From Rhodospirillaceae bacterium UBA4468 (GTDB taxonomy: Bacteria; Pseudomonadota; Alphaproteobacteria; Rhodospirillales; Casp-alpha2), in assembly GCA_002389385.1 (NCBI GenBank), contig DGOK01000034.1, positions 1-64,000 on the forward strand: a stretch of 64,000 nt of DNA. The letters run 5' to 3'. The notes under the pieces were generated by a model. It made no database searches, was not told the DNA's origin, and worked only from the letters and a program-made list of their open reading frames with translations. The translations under genes were made by a program, and so were the position numbers. How positions within the stretch are numbered: the first letter of the stretch is position 1; each line of letters begins with the position of its first letter. Below, piece by piece: positions 24,762 through 34,352 of the stretch.

Positions 24762-25754
24762 ATGTCTAAACCGACCCTTGATGTTCTAGGAATTGGCAAT
24801 GCGATTGTCGATATTCTTGTCCAAACTGATGAGGCGTTCCTTAATGAGAATGGCTTGATCAAAGGGACCATGGCATTGGTTAGCTCTGATGATCAATGGG
24901 ACCTCTATGAGAAAACGGGTCAGGCCATCGAGAGTTCAGGCGGCTCAGCAGCGAATACACTTGCAGGCGTTGCCGCTTTAGGTAGCAGAGCGGCGTTTGC
25001 TGGCAAAGTGAACAAGGATCAATTGGGTCGAGTGTTTGGCCACGATATTCGGGCTGCAAGCGTTACATATGAAACCAAAATGTCGATTGATGGGGCGCCT
25101 ACAGCGACTTGTCTCGTGCTGATCACGCCCGATGGGCAACGCACGATGCAGACATTCTTAGGTGCATGTGTAGAATTCAGTGTCGAAGATCTTGATATAG
25201 AGCAAATTCAATCTGCAAAGGTTGTTTATCTTGAAGGATACTTGTGGGACCCAGAACCAGCCCGCGAAGCCTTTTTTAAGGCTGCAGAAATTGCGCACGA
25301 AGCTGGCCGTAAAGTTGCCTTATCCTTATCCGATCCATTTTGTGTTGATCGCCATCGTGAGGGTTTCCTCGCTTTTATTGAAGAACACGTCGACATTCTT
25401 TTCGCCAACGAAGATGAAATTCTTTCGCTTTACCGACTTGATGATTTTGAATCAGTGGCCAAGCGCATTCAAGGCGTTGTAGAAATTGCAGCTCTGACAA
25501 GATCAGAAAAAGGCTCAGTTATTGTGACGGCGGATGCAATAACCCCGGTTCCAACGCGCCCTGTTGATAAAGTTGTCGACACGACGGGTGCAGGTGACGC
25601 CTATGCTGCAGGATTTTTGGCAGCTTACACGCAAGGCCGTGATCTGACGACTGCAGCGGTTTTAGGAAGCTTATTAGCCTCTCTAATTATTCAACAGATT
25701 GGCGCACGCCCTTCGGCGAGTGCCCAAGATTTACTTAATCAACTCGACGGTTAA
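24762..25754 (+). CDS. PfkB-family kinase, adenosine-kinase-like
   Basis: Ribokinase-fold sugar or nucleoside kinase of 330 aa. The N-terminus DVLGIGNAIVDILV and GGSAANTLAGVAALG are PfkB signature 1. The C-terminal VDTTGAGDAYAAGFLAAYTQ is signature 2, with the catalytic Asp in GAGD. Alphaproteobacterial proteins of this type are annotated as adenosine kinase, phosphorylating adenosine or a related nucleoside. The substrate is inferred from overall similarity only. It stands alone behind a good promoter and 30 bases ahead of typA. Confidence 0.88.
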   Translation: MSKPTLDVLGIGNAIVDILVQTDEAFLNENGLIKGTMALVSSDDQWDLYEKTGQAIESSGGSAANTLAGVAALGSRAAFAGKVNKDQLGRVFGHDIRAASVTYETKMSIDGAPTATCLVLITPDGQRTMQTFLGACVEFSVEDLDIEQIQSAKVVYLEGYLWDPEPAREAFFKAAEIAHEAGRKVALSLSDPFCVDRHREGFLAFIEEHVDILFANEDEILSLYRLDDFESVAKRIQGVVEIAALTRSEKGSVIVTADAITPVPTRPVDKVVDTTGAGDAYAAGFLAAYTQGRDLTTAAVLGSLLASLIIQQIGARPSASAQDLLNQLDG

Positions 25755-25784
25755 AAACCGCCACATTTTATTTAGGATTCTTCG

Positions 25785-27608
25785 ATGCAACTCAGGAACA
25801 TCGCGATCATCGCGCACGTTGACCATGGAAAAACAACATTGGTCGATACGATGATGCAGCAAAGTGGCGCATTTCGTGCGAACCAGAACGTCGCAGAACG
25901 TGCAATGGACTCAGGCGAACTAGAGCGTGAACGTGGCATTACCATTCTCGCCAAATGTACGTCAGTCGAATGGAAAGACACGAGGATCAACATTGTTGAT
26001 ACACCTGGCCACGCAGATTTTGGCGGTGAAGTTGAGCGTATCCTATCTATGGTCGACGGTGTTGTGTTGCTCGTTGATGCCGCAGAAGGTCCGATGCCGC
26101 AAACCAAGTTCGTTACTGCAAAGGCATTGAAGCTTGGCCTGAAACCAATTGTTGTCGTTAATAAAGTTGATAAACCAGACGCGCGTTCATATGACGTTCA
26201 AACTGAAGTGTTTGATTTATTCTCAGCTCTAGACGCAAACGACGAACAGCTAGATTTCCCAACACTATTTGCATCCGGGCGCGATGGCTGGGCTTCTGAT
26301 GAGCCTGATAATCATGGTGATGATCTATCACCGTTATTTGAGAGTATCGTCAAGAACGTTGCAGCCCCTGATGCGGACGAGAACGGATTGTTTTCGATGT
26401 TGGTAACAACGATTGAAGCAGACCCATATCTTGGTCGAATTCTAACTGGTCGTATTTTTTCTGGCTCCGTTAAGCCAAACCAGGCGATTAAAGCGTTAAA
26501 TGCGAAAAACGAAGTGATTGATCAAGGTCGCGTTCAAAAAATCCTCGCATTTCGTGACGTGACACGTGTGTCACTCGATATCGGTATTGCTGGCGACATT
26601 GTTGCAATTGCAGGTATGACGAAAGCAACGGTTGCTGACACATTGTGTGCCACCGAAGTAACCGAAGCCATCCAGGCGCAGCCTGTTGATCCCCCAACTT
26701 TGGCAATGACGTTCTCTGTGAATACATCTCCGTTTGTTGGTCAGGATGGCAGCAAAGTTACGTCGCGGATGATCCGTGAGAGATTGATGCGCGAATCTGA
26801 AGGTAACGTTGCGATCAAGATTACCGAAACGGAAAACAATGATGCTTTCGATGTCGCAGGACGTGGCGAACTACAACTCGGTGTCCTGATCGAACAGATG
26901 CGCCGAGAGGGTTATGAGCTTTCGATCTCACGACCACGGGTTCTTTACCGCGAAGATCCAAAGACGGGTGAAAGATTAGAGCCAATCGAAGAAGTCGTCA
27001 TTGACGTCGATGAGGAATACTCAGGAATCGTTGTCGAAGCACTTAGTGTTCGAAAAGGCCGTATGACCGAGATGCGTCAAGCGGGTGGCGGAAAGGTTCG
27101 CCTCACATTCACGGTCCCTTCCCGTGGTCTTATTGGTTATCATGGTGAGTTTATGACTGAGACCCGTGGTACAGGCGTTCTAAACCGAGTGTTTAGTGAA
27201 TACGCACCATATCAAGGCTCGGTTCCAGGTCGTCGCAACGGTGTGCTTATTTCTAATGCAACGGGTAAATCAAATGCCTATGGACTTGCTGGACTAGAAG
27301 GTCGAGGCATCTTGCTGATTGGTGCAACCGTCCCCGTCTATGAGGGCATGATTGTTGGTGAGCATAGCCGCGAAAATGATCTTGAAGTGAACCCACTCAA
27401 AGCTAAGCAACTTACCAACGTTCGTGCATCTGGCACTGATGAAGCCATCAGATTAACGCCGCCGCGCAGGATGAGTTTGGAAGATGCGATTGCTTATGTG
27501 AATGATGATGAATTGCTCGAAGTCACACCATTAAACTTAAGATTGCGAAAGCGTTATTTGGATCCGAATGTTCGTAAGAGAGAAGATCGAAAGAAGGACG
27601 CTGGTTGA
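25785..27608 (+). CDS. typA: Translational GTPase TypA/BipA
   Basis: Ribosome-binding GTPase of the EF-G superfamily that helps 50S assembly and stress adaptation. G motifs: AHVDHGKTTLVD (P loop), DTPGHADFGGEVER and NKVDKPDAR. The C-terminal part carries EF-G-like domains and the BipA-specific end with PRRMSLEDAIAYVNDDELLE. 607 aa is full length. It is 30 bases after the kinase gene, so readthrough is possible. Confidence 0.97.
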   Translation: MQLRNIAIIAHVDHGKTTLVDTMMQQSGAFRANQNVAERAMDSGELERERGITILAKCTSVEWKDTRINIVDTPGHADFGGEVERILSMVDGVVLLVDAAEGPMPQTKFVTAKALKLGLKPIVVVNKVDKPDARSYDVQTEVFDLFSALDANDEQLDFPTLFASGRDGWASDEPDNHGDDLSPLFESIVKNVAAPDADENGLFSMLVTTIEADPYLGRILTGRIFSGSVKPNQAIKALNAKNEVIDQGRVQKILAFRDVTRVSLDIGIAGDIVAIAGMTKATVADTLCATEVTEAIQAQPVDPPTLAMTFSVNTSPFVGQDGSKVTSRMIRERLMRESEGNVAIKITETENNDAFDVAGRGELQLGVLIEQMRREGYELSISRPRVLYREDPKTGERLEPIEEVVIDVDEEYSGIVVEALSVRKGRMTEMRQAGGGKVRLTFTVPSRGLIGYHGEFMTETRGTGVLNRVFSEYAPYQGSVPGRRNGVLISNATGKSNAYGLAGLEGRGILLIGATVPVYEGMIVGEHSRENDLEVNPLKAKQLTNVRASGTDEAIRLTPPRRMSLEDAIAYVNDDELLEVTPLNLRLRKRYLDPNVRKREDRKKDAG

Positions 27609-27639
27609 GCTTTGTGTCGCCTGCGGCTAACTTAGTCAG

Positions 27640-28899
27640 ATGAGCACCACAACCACTTCGACCGTGAAAAAAAGTAGCACCGATGAACGACCTGTCGTTC
27701 AGGCATCCCGGTTCTGGAGATTATTTCCAGCCGGAATGCGTCGGCGATGGTGGATGTTCCGAGCGCTTGATTTGATCGCGCGACACTTTCCGGTGTTTCG
27801 TGCGCGTCGTGGTCTTCTTGTCGTCCGAATGGATGGTATTGGCGATATGGTTTTGTTTCGGCAAAGCCTTGATCACTACGCTGAAGCGTTTGGCGTTTCG
27901 CCGAAAGATATTACGATCCTAGGCTGCGAAAGTTGGCGTCGGATTGCAGATCAAATATTTGACGGTTATCAGATTGTTACAATTGATGAGCACGGCTATG
28001 CTCGGAGATTGTTATATAGATTCCATATTAATTTGATGGTGCGGCGCTTATCCCCGGATATCACAGTGTGTGACTCTTATTTGCGTCGCGCGATGATGGC
28101 AGACAGCCTTGTTTGGGCTTCAAACGCACGCCGAACAGTTGTTTCTATGCCATATGTGAATGAGCCAACACGTTCTGAATTCACATTCTATTTGAGCCAA
28201 TTCGATGAGATCATTGATACTGGCCCTTATCCCACACATGAAATTCATCGGCATTATAACTTTGTCTCGACGTTGCTGGATAAGCGAGTAACCCCTAGGC
28301 CTCCAGTGATTGAATGGCCAACTGAGCGACCGGATTATGCAAAGAGCGGGCCTTACGCGATCATTAATCCTGGGAGTAATGAACCTGGGCGGCGCTGGCC
28401 ATTTGAATCCTATATAGCGGTCGCAGAAAAATTATTAGACCTTGGATGGCGCGTGGCGTTTGTTGGCACCAGAGGTGAACGTTGGGACGCTGCATTACTT
28501 GATCAGTTTGCGCGTCGGCCAGGTGTGAGTGATATGACTGGGCAAACAACGCTCCACGAACTCATGAGCCTTATGCTTTATGCAAACCTCGTGATAAGTA
28601 ATGATACTGGCCCAGCACACCTTTCGATTGCGCTTGGTGCGCCAACGTTAGTGATTGTTGGTGGTGGACATTTTACAAGTTTTGTTCCCTATCCTGAGGA
28701 CGTATGTCCAAAGAATGCAAAATTCGTTTATGAAGTTATGGATTGCTACCATTGCTTTTGGCGCTGCCATAAACGTGAGAGCAAACACGATGTATTCCCA
28801 TGTGTATCAGCAATTGCGATCGATGATGTTTGGGAAAAATGTGTTTCTTTAAGTGCGAACCAGCCTCCCCCGCAAGATCTGACGAACGTAGTGTCTTAA
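27640..28899 (+). CDS. Glycosyltransferase family 9 (heptosyltransferase-like)
   Basis: 419 aa with a GT9 GT-B fold. The donor-binding half is clear: YAIINPGSNEPGRRWPFESY, FVGTRGERWDA and NLVISNDTGPAHLSIALGAP. The N-terminus has LLVVRMDGIGDMVLFRQSL, the usual GT9 opening preceded by a 50-residue basic extension. A Cys cluster, CYHCFWRCHKR, is near the C-terminus, as in some GT9 proteins. It probably adds heptose or another sugar to LPS core or a surface glycan; the sugar is unknown. It is 3 bases ahead of the AmpG-like gene. Confidence 0.88.
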   Translation: MSTTTTSTVKKSSTDERPVVQASRFWRLFPAGMRRRWWMFRALDLIARHFPVFRARRGLLVVRMDGIGDMVLFRQSLDHYAEAFGVSPKDITILGCESWRRIADQIFDGYQIVTIDEHGYARRLLYRFHINLMVRRLSPDITVCDSYLRRAMMADSLVWASNARRTVVSMPYVNEPTRSEFTFYLSQFDEIIDTGPYPTHEIHRHYNFVSTLLDKRVTPRPPVIEWPTERPDYAKSGPYAIINPGSNEPGRRWPFESYIAVAEKLLDLGWRVAFVGTRGERWDAALLDQFARRPGVSDMTGQTTLHELMSLMLYANLVISNDTGPAHLSIALGAPTLVIVGGGHFTSFVPYPEDVCPKNAKFVYEVMDCYHCFWRCHKRESKHDVFPCVSAIAIDDVWEKCVSLSANQPPPQDLTNVVS

Positions 28900-28902
28900 G
28901 CG

Positions 28903-30216
28903 ATGGTCATGCGCGACCGAATAGATGGTTGGGCAAAAGCCGGTCAGGTTTATCTCGAGTTTCGCGTTATACTAATTTTGCTATTAGGCTTCTCTAGCGG
29001 TCTTCCATTGCTTTTGGTTTACGGGACTTTATCAGCTTGGTTGCACGATGAAGGAGTTTCCCTGACCGTTATTGGCTGGTTCTCGGTTGCGAGTAGCGCT
29101 TACGCGCTCAAATTTATGTGGGCGCCGTTGGTTGATCGATGTCCGTTGCCGTTTCTCACGCCTCTCATGGGACAGCGTCGAAGTTGGCTCCTGCTTTCAC
29201 AGCTTTGTATTGTTGGTGCCATTTTGATGTTGGGCGGCTCCAATCCTGGTGATGATCTTACAATGACGGCTATGTGTGCCGTTATCTTGGCGTTCGCATC
29301 TGCCACACAAGATATTGTTGTCGATGCGTATCGGATCGAAGTCCTGGATGAAACACGTATGGGTGCCGGGGCATCAAATTATGTTGTTGGGTACCGAATT
29401 GCGACATTTGTGTCGGGTGCTGGTGCGCTCATTATTGCTGACCAAGCGGGATGGTTCGCCGCATATGCTGTTATGGCGGCGCTGGTTCTTGTTGGTATTC
29501 TCGCGACAATTATTGGGCCTGAACCTGACCGGCCGGCTGATGTAGATGATGTAACAAGATCAGCTCATCAAAGTAAACTTAGCCACACAATTGACGTTTT
29601 AAAAAGATATGTTTGGATGCCTTTCGTGGACTTTATGACGCGGCGGAACTGGATCGCTGTTTTGTTATTCATTGCTTTATACAAATATGGGGACGCCCTT
29701 TTGGGTGTTATGGCGAATCCTTTCTATTTGGATATTGGTTTTTTAAAAACAGAAATAGGCCTTGTTACAAAGGGCTTTGGTCTTGCGATGACGCTTTTGG
29801 GGGGTGTGCTTGGCGGGGCTTTTGTCGTGCGGTTTGGCACGCTCAACGCTTTAATGATTGGTGGCATTCTACAGGCAGCATCAAATGGGGTGTTTGCCTT
29901 GCAGGCTTGGATTGGCCCCGAGCTCCTGATGTTATTTGTGACGATTGGCATTGAGAATTTAACGGGCGGGATCGGCACAATTGCGTTTGTCGCATATTTA
30001 TCCGGTTTGTGTAATGTGGCGTATACCGCGACACAGTTTGCACTATTATCATCGTTAATGGCGTTTACACGAACTGTGCTCGCTTCGGGCGGCGGATGGC
30101 TGGCAGATCAAATTGACTGGGTAAGCTATTTCTTACTCACAGGCTTTGCTGCAATTCCAGGACTGATGATGCTGGTGTGGCTTATGCGCCGTCAGATTTC
30201 GCCAAAAGACCTTTGA
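28903..30216 (+). CDS. MFS permease, AmpG-like muropeptide transporter
   Basis: 437 aa and about 12 membrane segments. The opening FRVILILLLGFSSGLPLLLV with YGTLSAWLHDEGVSLTVIGW, then AYALKFMWAPLVDRCP and SATQDIVVDAYRIEVL, is the AmpG signature pattern. AmpG imports anhydromuropeptides from the periplasm for cell-wall recycling. It is probably cotranslated with the preceding GT9 gene (3 base gap). Its 3' end overlaps the opposite-strand GT9 gene by 35 bases. An ATG two codons later is an equally good start. Confidence 0.88.
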   Translation: MVMRDRIDGWAKAGQVYLEFRVILILLLGFSSGLPLLLVYGTLSAWLHDEGVSLTVIGWFSVASSAYALKFMWAPLVDRCPLPFLTPLMGQRRSWLLLSQLCIVGAILMLGGSNPGDDLTMTAMCAVILAFASATQDIVVDAYRIEVLDETRMGAGASNYVVGYRIATFVSGAGALIIADQAGWFAAYAVMAALVLVGILATIIGPEPDRPADVDDVTRSAHQSKLSHTIDVLKRYVWMPFVDFMTRRNWIAVLLFIALYKYGDALLGVMANPFYLDIGFLKTEIGLVTKGFGLAMTLLGGVLGGAFVVRFGTLNALMIGGILQAASNGVFALQAWIGPELLMLFVTIGIENLTGGIGTIAFVAYLSGLCNVAYTATQFALLSSLMAFTRTVLASGGGWLADQIDWVSYFLLTGFAAIPGLMMLVWLMRRQISPKDL

Positions 30217-31204
30217 TGGCGTTGGCCACAGGCGTGACGGGTATCGAAGACATTTCTCTAGACCCATAATCTCCAGCCCGAATGACATGTATATTTTCGA
30301 TCATGGGTGGAAATTTTTCATAAACCGTAGGGCCATAAAGTGCAACAAGTGGTGCCCCTGCAACGGCTAGCATATGTGCAATGCCAGAATCGTTTGATAC
30401 TGCAGCATTTAGTCTTTGTCCGAGTGCAATACTTAGCAAAGGGTCGTAGCCATGTTGTGTAGGTCCATCTCCGATTTGAAGAGGTAAAAGGGCTGTTGGA
30501 ACTTGGGCGGTGATGATTGGTGTCCATTCTTCTTCTTGTGGTCCAATAAAGAAAACAGGAGTCCCGCCCTCAGTTTCTATTAGTTTTGCGACTTCAATGT
30601 ATCTCTCGAGTGGCCAGCACTTTGGGCGACCTCCTGACCCAGGTGCAAACCCAATATATCGCGCGCTACTGGGAAGCAATGCGCGCGCATGCTGTTGATG
30701 GTGTTCTGGAATATTTAAATCAAGCGAGTTTGGTACCGGGAAGGACGACCCCGTGCATAGCTCTAAGAGATCAAGCATCTGACGCTGCATTGATTTTGGA
30801 AATTTATAGTGACGGTTTGGACGCGCCGAAGATAAAAGAAATTTTGCTGCTGGTGAGATGAAATATTGATGTCGAATGCGTTTGGCTGAAAGCGCCGTCC
30901 AAAAATTTCGCTGTGTATCTATCACAAGATCAAAATGGCGACCTGATAATGGGCGTTTCCCTATAAGTTCTTTCGGGGTTAAGCCGACACTGCCAAACTC
31001 GATGATCTCATCAATGTCATTTGTGATTGAGTGTGCTAAGGCATGCGCATAGACGGTCGTTTCCTTGCCCGCAAACCAAGTGAGTTGAGCGTTTGGAAAC
31101 GCGCGCCGGAGACCTCGAACAAAGGGTAATTTTAGAAGCCCGTCTCCAAGTCGATCTAGGCCAACGTGCACAAGAACGCTTTTAATCTCATCACAGTTTA
31201 GCAT
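30182..31204 (-). CDS. Glycosyltransferase family 9 (ADP-heptose:LPS heptosyltransferase-like)
   Basis: 340 aa GT9 protein, without the long N-terminal extension of the other copy. SVLVHVGLDRLGDGLLKLPF opens the fold. IGFAPGSGGRPKCWPLERYI and AAVSNDSGIAHMLAVAGAPL mark the donor site. This is the pattern of heptosyltransferases acting on lipid A-core. It converges on the AmpG-like gene with a 35 base overlap. It is divergent from ppa across 121 bases. Confidence 0.87.
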   Translation of the reverse strand: MLNCDEIKSVLVHVGLDRLGDGLLKLPFVRGLRRAFPNAQLTWFAGKETTVYAHALAHSITNDIDEIIEFGSVGLTPKELIGKRPLSGRHFDLVIDTQRNFWTALSAKRIRHQYFISPAAKFLLSSARPNRHYKFPKSMQRQMLDLLELCTGSSFPVPNSLDLNIPEHHQQHARALLPSSARYIGFAPGSGGRPKCWPLERYIEVAKLIETEGGTPVFFIGPQEEEWTPIITAQVPTALLPLQIGDGPTQHGYDPLLSIALGQRLNAAVSNDSGIAHMLAVAGAPLVALYGPTVYEKFPPMIENIHVIRAGDYGSREMSSIPVTPVANAIKGLLAKSDGA

Positions 31205-31325
31205 TTTGAGAGTATTTCATGATTAACTTCACTGTGCTTCTGAAAACTGTGGAGCGATCGGTGCGCGGGCTTTAGAGTGTCCGCAATCGTAACGACAACG
31301 CAATAGATTAACTGAGGAATTCCAA

Positions 31326-31865
31326 ATGAATTTGGACCAAGTACCGATTGGTGATAATCCACCATACGACGTAAATGTGCTGATTGAGATCCCACTTGGC
31401 GGCAATCCAGTAAAGTATGAGGTCGATAAGAAGTCCGGCGCTCTTTTTGTTGATCGATTTTTGCATACAGCCATGTACTACCCAACCAATTATGGCTTTG
31501 TCCCGCACACATTGTCTGATGATGGTGATCCGATCGATGCCGCTGTTTTGGGTCAAATGCCGGTTATTCCAGGATGTATCATCAAATGTCGACCAATAGG
31601 TGTTTTGGTCATGGAAGATGAAAGCGGCATTGATGAAAAATTGTTATGCGTGCCTGTGAATGAATTACACCCTTATTACGCCGACGTGAGCTCGTATCGC
31701 GATATACGGCCGGTGCTGATCAATCAAATCCAGCACTTCTTTGAGCACTATAAAGATCTTGAGCCAGATAAGTGGGTAAAGGTCCAGCGTTGGGGTGAAG
31801 CCGAAGAAGCGCTTGAACTTACGCGTCAAGCTATTGAGCGAGCCAAAGAAGCAAACGGAGGTTGA
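31326..31865 (+). CDS. ppa: Inorganic pyrophosphatase
   Basis: Soluble family-I pyrophosphatase that pulls biosynthetic reactions forward by removing PPi. The signature DGDPIDAAVL holds the metal-binding aspartates. MYYPTNYGFVPHTL and LEPDKWVKV are other family landmarks. 179 aa is normal. A GAGGAATTCC ribosome site precedes the ATG. Confidence 0.97.
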   Translation: MNLDQVPIGDNPPYDVNVLIEIPLGGNPVKYEVDKKSGALFVDRFLHTAMYYPTNYGFVPHTLSDDGDPIDAAVLGQMPVIPGCIIKCRPIGVLVMEDESGIDEKLLCVPVNELHPYYADVSSYRDIRPVLINQIQHFFEHYKDLEPDKWVKVQRWGEAEEALELTRQAIERAKEANGG

Positions 31866-31906
31866 CGCTTAATGCATCAACTCCATCTGCATATTTGACT
31901 GGATAA

Positions 31907-34171
31907 TTATTCTACTGATTCGTGCGCTGTTAGTGCCGCTAGTGTAACCATATCCGAAGCAGTTGCGCCCATTGGGACGATTTGAACTGGTTTGCTTAAC
32001 CCTTTTATCAAGGGGCCAAGCACAGTTGATTCGCCAATAGATGCCAGCAGCTTGGTGCCGATTTGTGCACTGTGTAAGCCCGGCATAATCAATGCATTTG
32101 CTGTATCAGAAAGCCGGCAGAACGGATAATTACCAAGTAGATTTTTGTTCAAGGCAACATCAACAGCCATCTCACCATCGTATTCGAAGTCAGCATTTCG
32201 GCTGTCGAGAATTTCGACGGCTTCGCTAACAATTTCAGCCCGTGGCATCGCAGGATGTCCAAAGTTTGCAAAAGAAATCAATGCAACGCGTGGCTCATGA
32301 CCAAAGCGTCGAATTTCTGCCGCCGTTTGCTGTGCAATATCTGCAAGTTCAACGGCGTTTGGTGACTCATGAACTGCCGTATCAGCAACAAACAATGTCC
32401 GTCCGCGGTCTATGACCATGGACAACCCCATGACCCGTGCGCCAGGAGCAGGATCAATGACAGACGAAATGTTGTTCATCGCAGCATGATAATTGCGGGT
32501 TAGGCCTGTTACCATTGCGTCGGCGTCGCCCATTGCGACTATGCATGCGGCAAAGATATTGCGGTCTTGATTGACCATGCGTTGGCAATCGCGTTTCAAA
32601 CTTCCTTTGCGCTGAAGGCGCTTGTAGAGATATTCGGCATAATCCGTATTTCGTGAGCTCAATCGCGCATTCTGGATCTGCATCCCATCATTCTTGCCAA
32701 GGCCGAGTGTCTTCATGGTTTCTAAGACACGCTCCTCACGGCCAACCAGAATTGGCGTGCCATACCCTGCATCAAAGAAAGCGTGGGCCGCACGGATAGA
32801 TTTTTCTTCTTCACCTTCGGCGAACACAACACGACGTGGGTTTTTCCGAACCTTGTCGAGTATGTTCTGTAAATTACCTACAATTGGATTGAGGCGTGCA
32901 GACAACTCAACTGTGTATGCATCCATGTCTATAATGGGTTTTTGCGCAACGCCGGAATCCATTGCTGCTTGGGCAACGGCTTTTGGCACTGCAACAATGA
33001 GCCTTGGATCAAATGGTGTGGGGATTAAATAATCCGGGCCATATTGGAGGTGCGCACCAGAGTATGCTGCATCAACTTCATCTGGTACGTCTTCACGCGC
33101 TAAATTTGCAAGTGCGTGTGCTGCAGCAATTTTCATTTCTTCATTGATGCGGCGTGCACGAACATCAAGGGCACCCCTGAAGATATAAGGAAAACCAAGA
33201 ACATTATTAACCTGGTTTGGATAATCTGAGCGACCTGTTGCCATGATCGCATCATCGCGAACAGCTTTTACATCTTCGGGCGTAATTTCTGGGTCAGGAT
33301 TAGCCATTGCAAAAATGATTGGCTGATCCGCCATGGATGCGACCATGTCTTTATTCACCGCACCCTTAACGGAAAGACCAATAAAGACATCAGCACCTTT
33401 CATGGCATCAGCTAATGAGCGGGCATCGGTATCTACCGCTTGTGCTGATTTCCACTGGTTCATACCAGCCTCGCGGCCGCGGTAAATAACGCCTTTGGAA
33501 TCACACATGGTAATGTTTGAAGCGGTAACACCCATTGCCTTCATTAAATCGGCACAGGCAATTGATGCTGCACCAGCCCCATTGATAACAATGTTGGAAT
33601 TGGAAAGCGTGCGACCTGTTAACTCGATTGCATTAATCAATGCCGCCGCGGTAATGATGGCTGTTCCATGTTGATCGTCATGAAAAACAGGGACGTCCAG
33701 CAAATCACGTAAGCGCTCTTCAACCATGAAGCATTCTGGCGCTTTAATATCTTCGAGGTTTATACCACCAAAGGAATTGCCAAATAGGCGAACGCTTTCG
33801 ACGATTTCATCAACATTTTCAGAGAAAACTTCAACATTGAACGCGTCCACATCTGCAAACCGTTTAAAAAGAACACATTTCCCTTCCATCACGGGTTTGC
33901 TTGCGAGTGGTCCGATATTGCCAATGCCCAGAACAGCTGTGCCGTTTGAAATTACAGCGACCATATTGCCGCGCGCGGTATAATCATAAACCCGAGTTTC
34001 ATCTTCATAAATGGCCAGACAAGGTCCGGCGACGCCCGGTGAATACGCAAGAGTCAGGTCACGTTGGGTGGTTAGAGGCTTTGTTGGCTGAATTTCAATT
34101 TTGCCCGGCTTGCCTTCAGCATGCATCCGCAATGCCTCTTGATAGAGGAGCTCGGTAGCGCGTTCGTCCAT
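31907..34171 (-). CDS. maeB: NADP-dependent malic enzyme with C-terminal phosphotransacetylase domain
   Basis: Oxidatively decarboxylates malate to pyruvate. The N-terminal malic domain has LTLAYSPGVAGPCLAI with the catalytic Tyr, and FHDDQHGTAI. The NAD(P) fold has NIVINGAGAASIACADLMKA. The last 320 residues resemble phosphate acetyltransferase, which in MaeB proteins is regulatory and not catalytic. I choose the ATG at 34171 (MDERATELLY, 754 aa) because GGAGAGA lies just before it; an upstream frame extension is spurious. Confidence 0.95.
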   Translation of the reverse strand: MDERATELLYQEALRMHAEGKPGKIEIQPTKPLTTQRDLTLAYSPGVAGPCLAIYEDETRVYDYTARGNMVAVISNGTAVLGIGNIGPLASKPVMEGKCVLFKRFADVDAFNVEVFSENVDEIVESVRLFGNSFGGINLEDIKAPECFMVEERLRDLLDVPVFHDDQHGTAIITAAALINAIELTGRTLSNSNIVINGAGAASIACADLMKAMGVTASNITMCDSKGVIYRGREAGMNQWKSAQAVDTDARSLADAMKGADVFIGLSVKGAVNKDMVASMADQPIIFAMANPDPEITPEDVKAVRDDAIMATGRSDYPNQVNNVLGFPYIFRGALDVRARRINEEMKIAAAHALANLAREDVPDEVDAAYSGAHLQYGPDYLIPTPFDPRLIVAVPKAVAQAAMDSGVAQKPIIDMDAYTVELSARLNPIVGNLQNILDKVRKNPRRVVFAEGEEEKSIRAAHAFFDAGYGTPILVGREERVLETMKTLGLGKNDGMQIQNARLSSRNTDYAEYLYKRLQRKGSLKRDCQRMVNQDRNIFAACIVAMGDADAMVTGLTRNYHAAMNNISSVIDPAPGARVMGLSMVIDRGRTLFVADTAVHESPNAVELADIAQQTAAEIRRFGHEPRVALISFANFGHPAMPRAEIVSEAVEILDSRNADFEYDGEMAVDVALNKNLLGNYPFCRLSDTANALIMPGLHSAQIGTKLLASIGESTVLGPLIKGLSKPVQIVPMGATASDMVTLAALTAHESVE

Positions 34172-34352
34172 GATTGTCTCTCCAAGGATGTCGACATCTG
34201 TTTTATTGTTTCGCCCAATGATCAATTGTCGATGTTTTATTTCTGAACCCCCATATTGCCTAGTAGAACAAAAAGTGCAACGACGCGTGTGTGAATAGTA
34301 TCTGATATGCTAAGCTTTGCTCAGTTTACACTCAAATAAATCGCTTTTGCCC

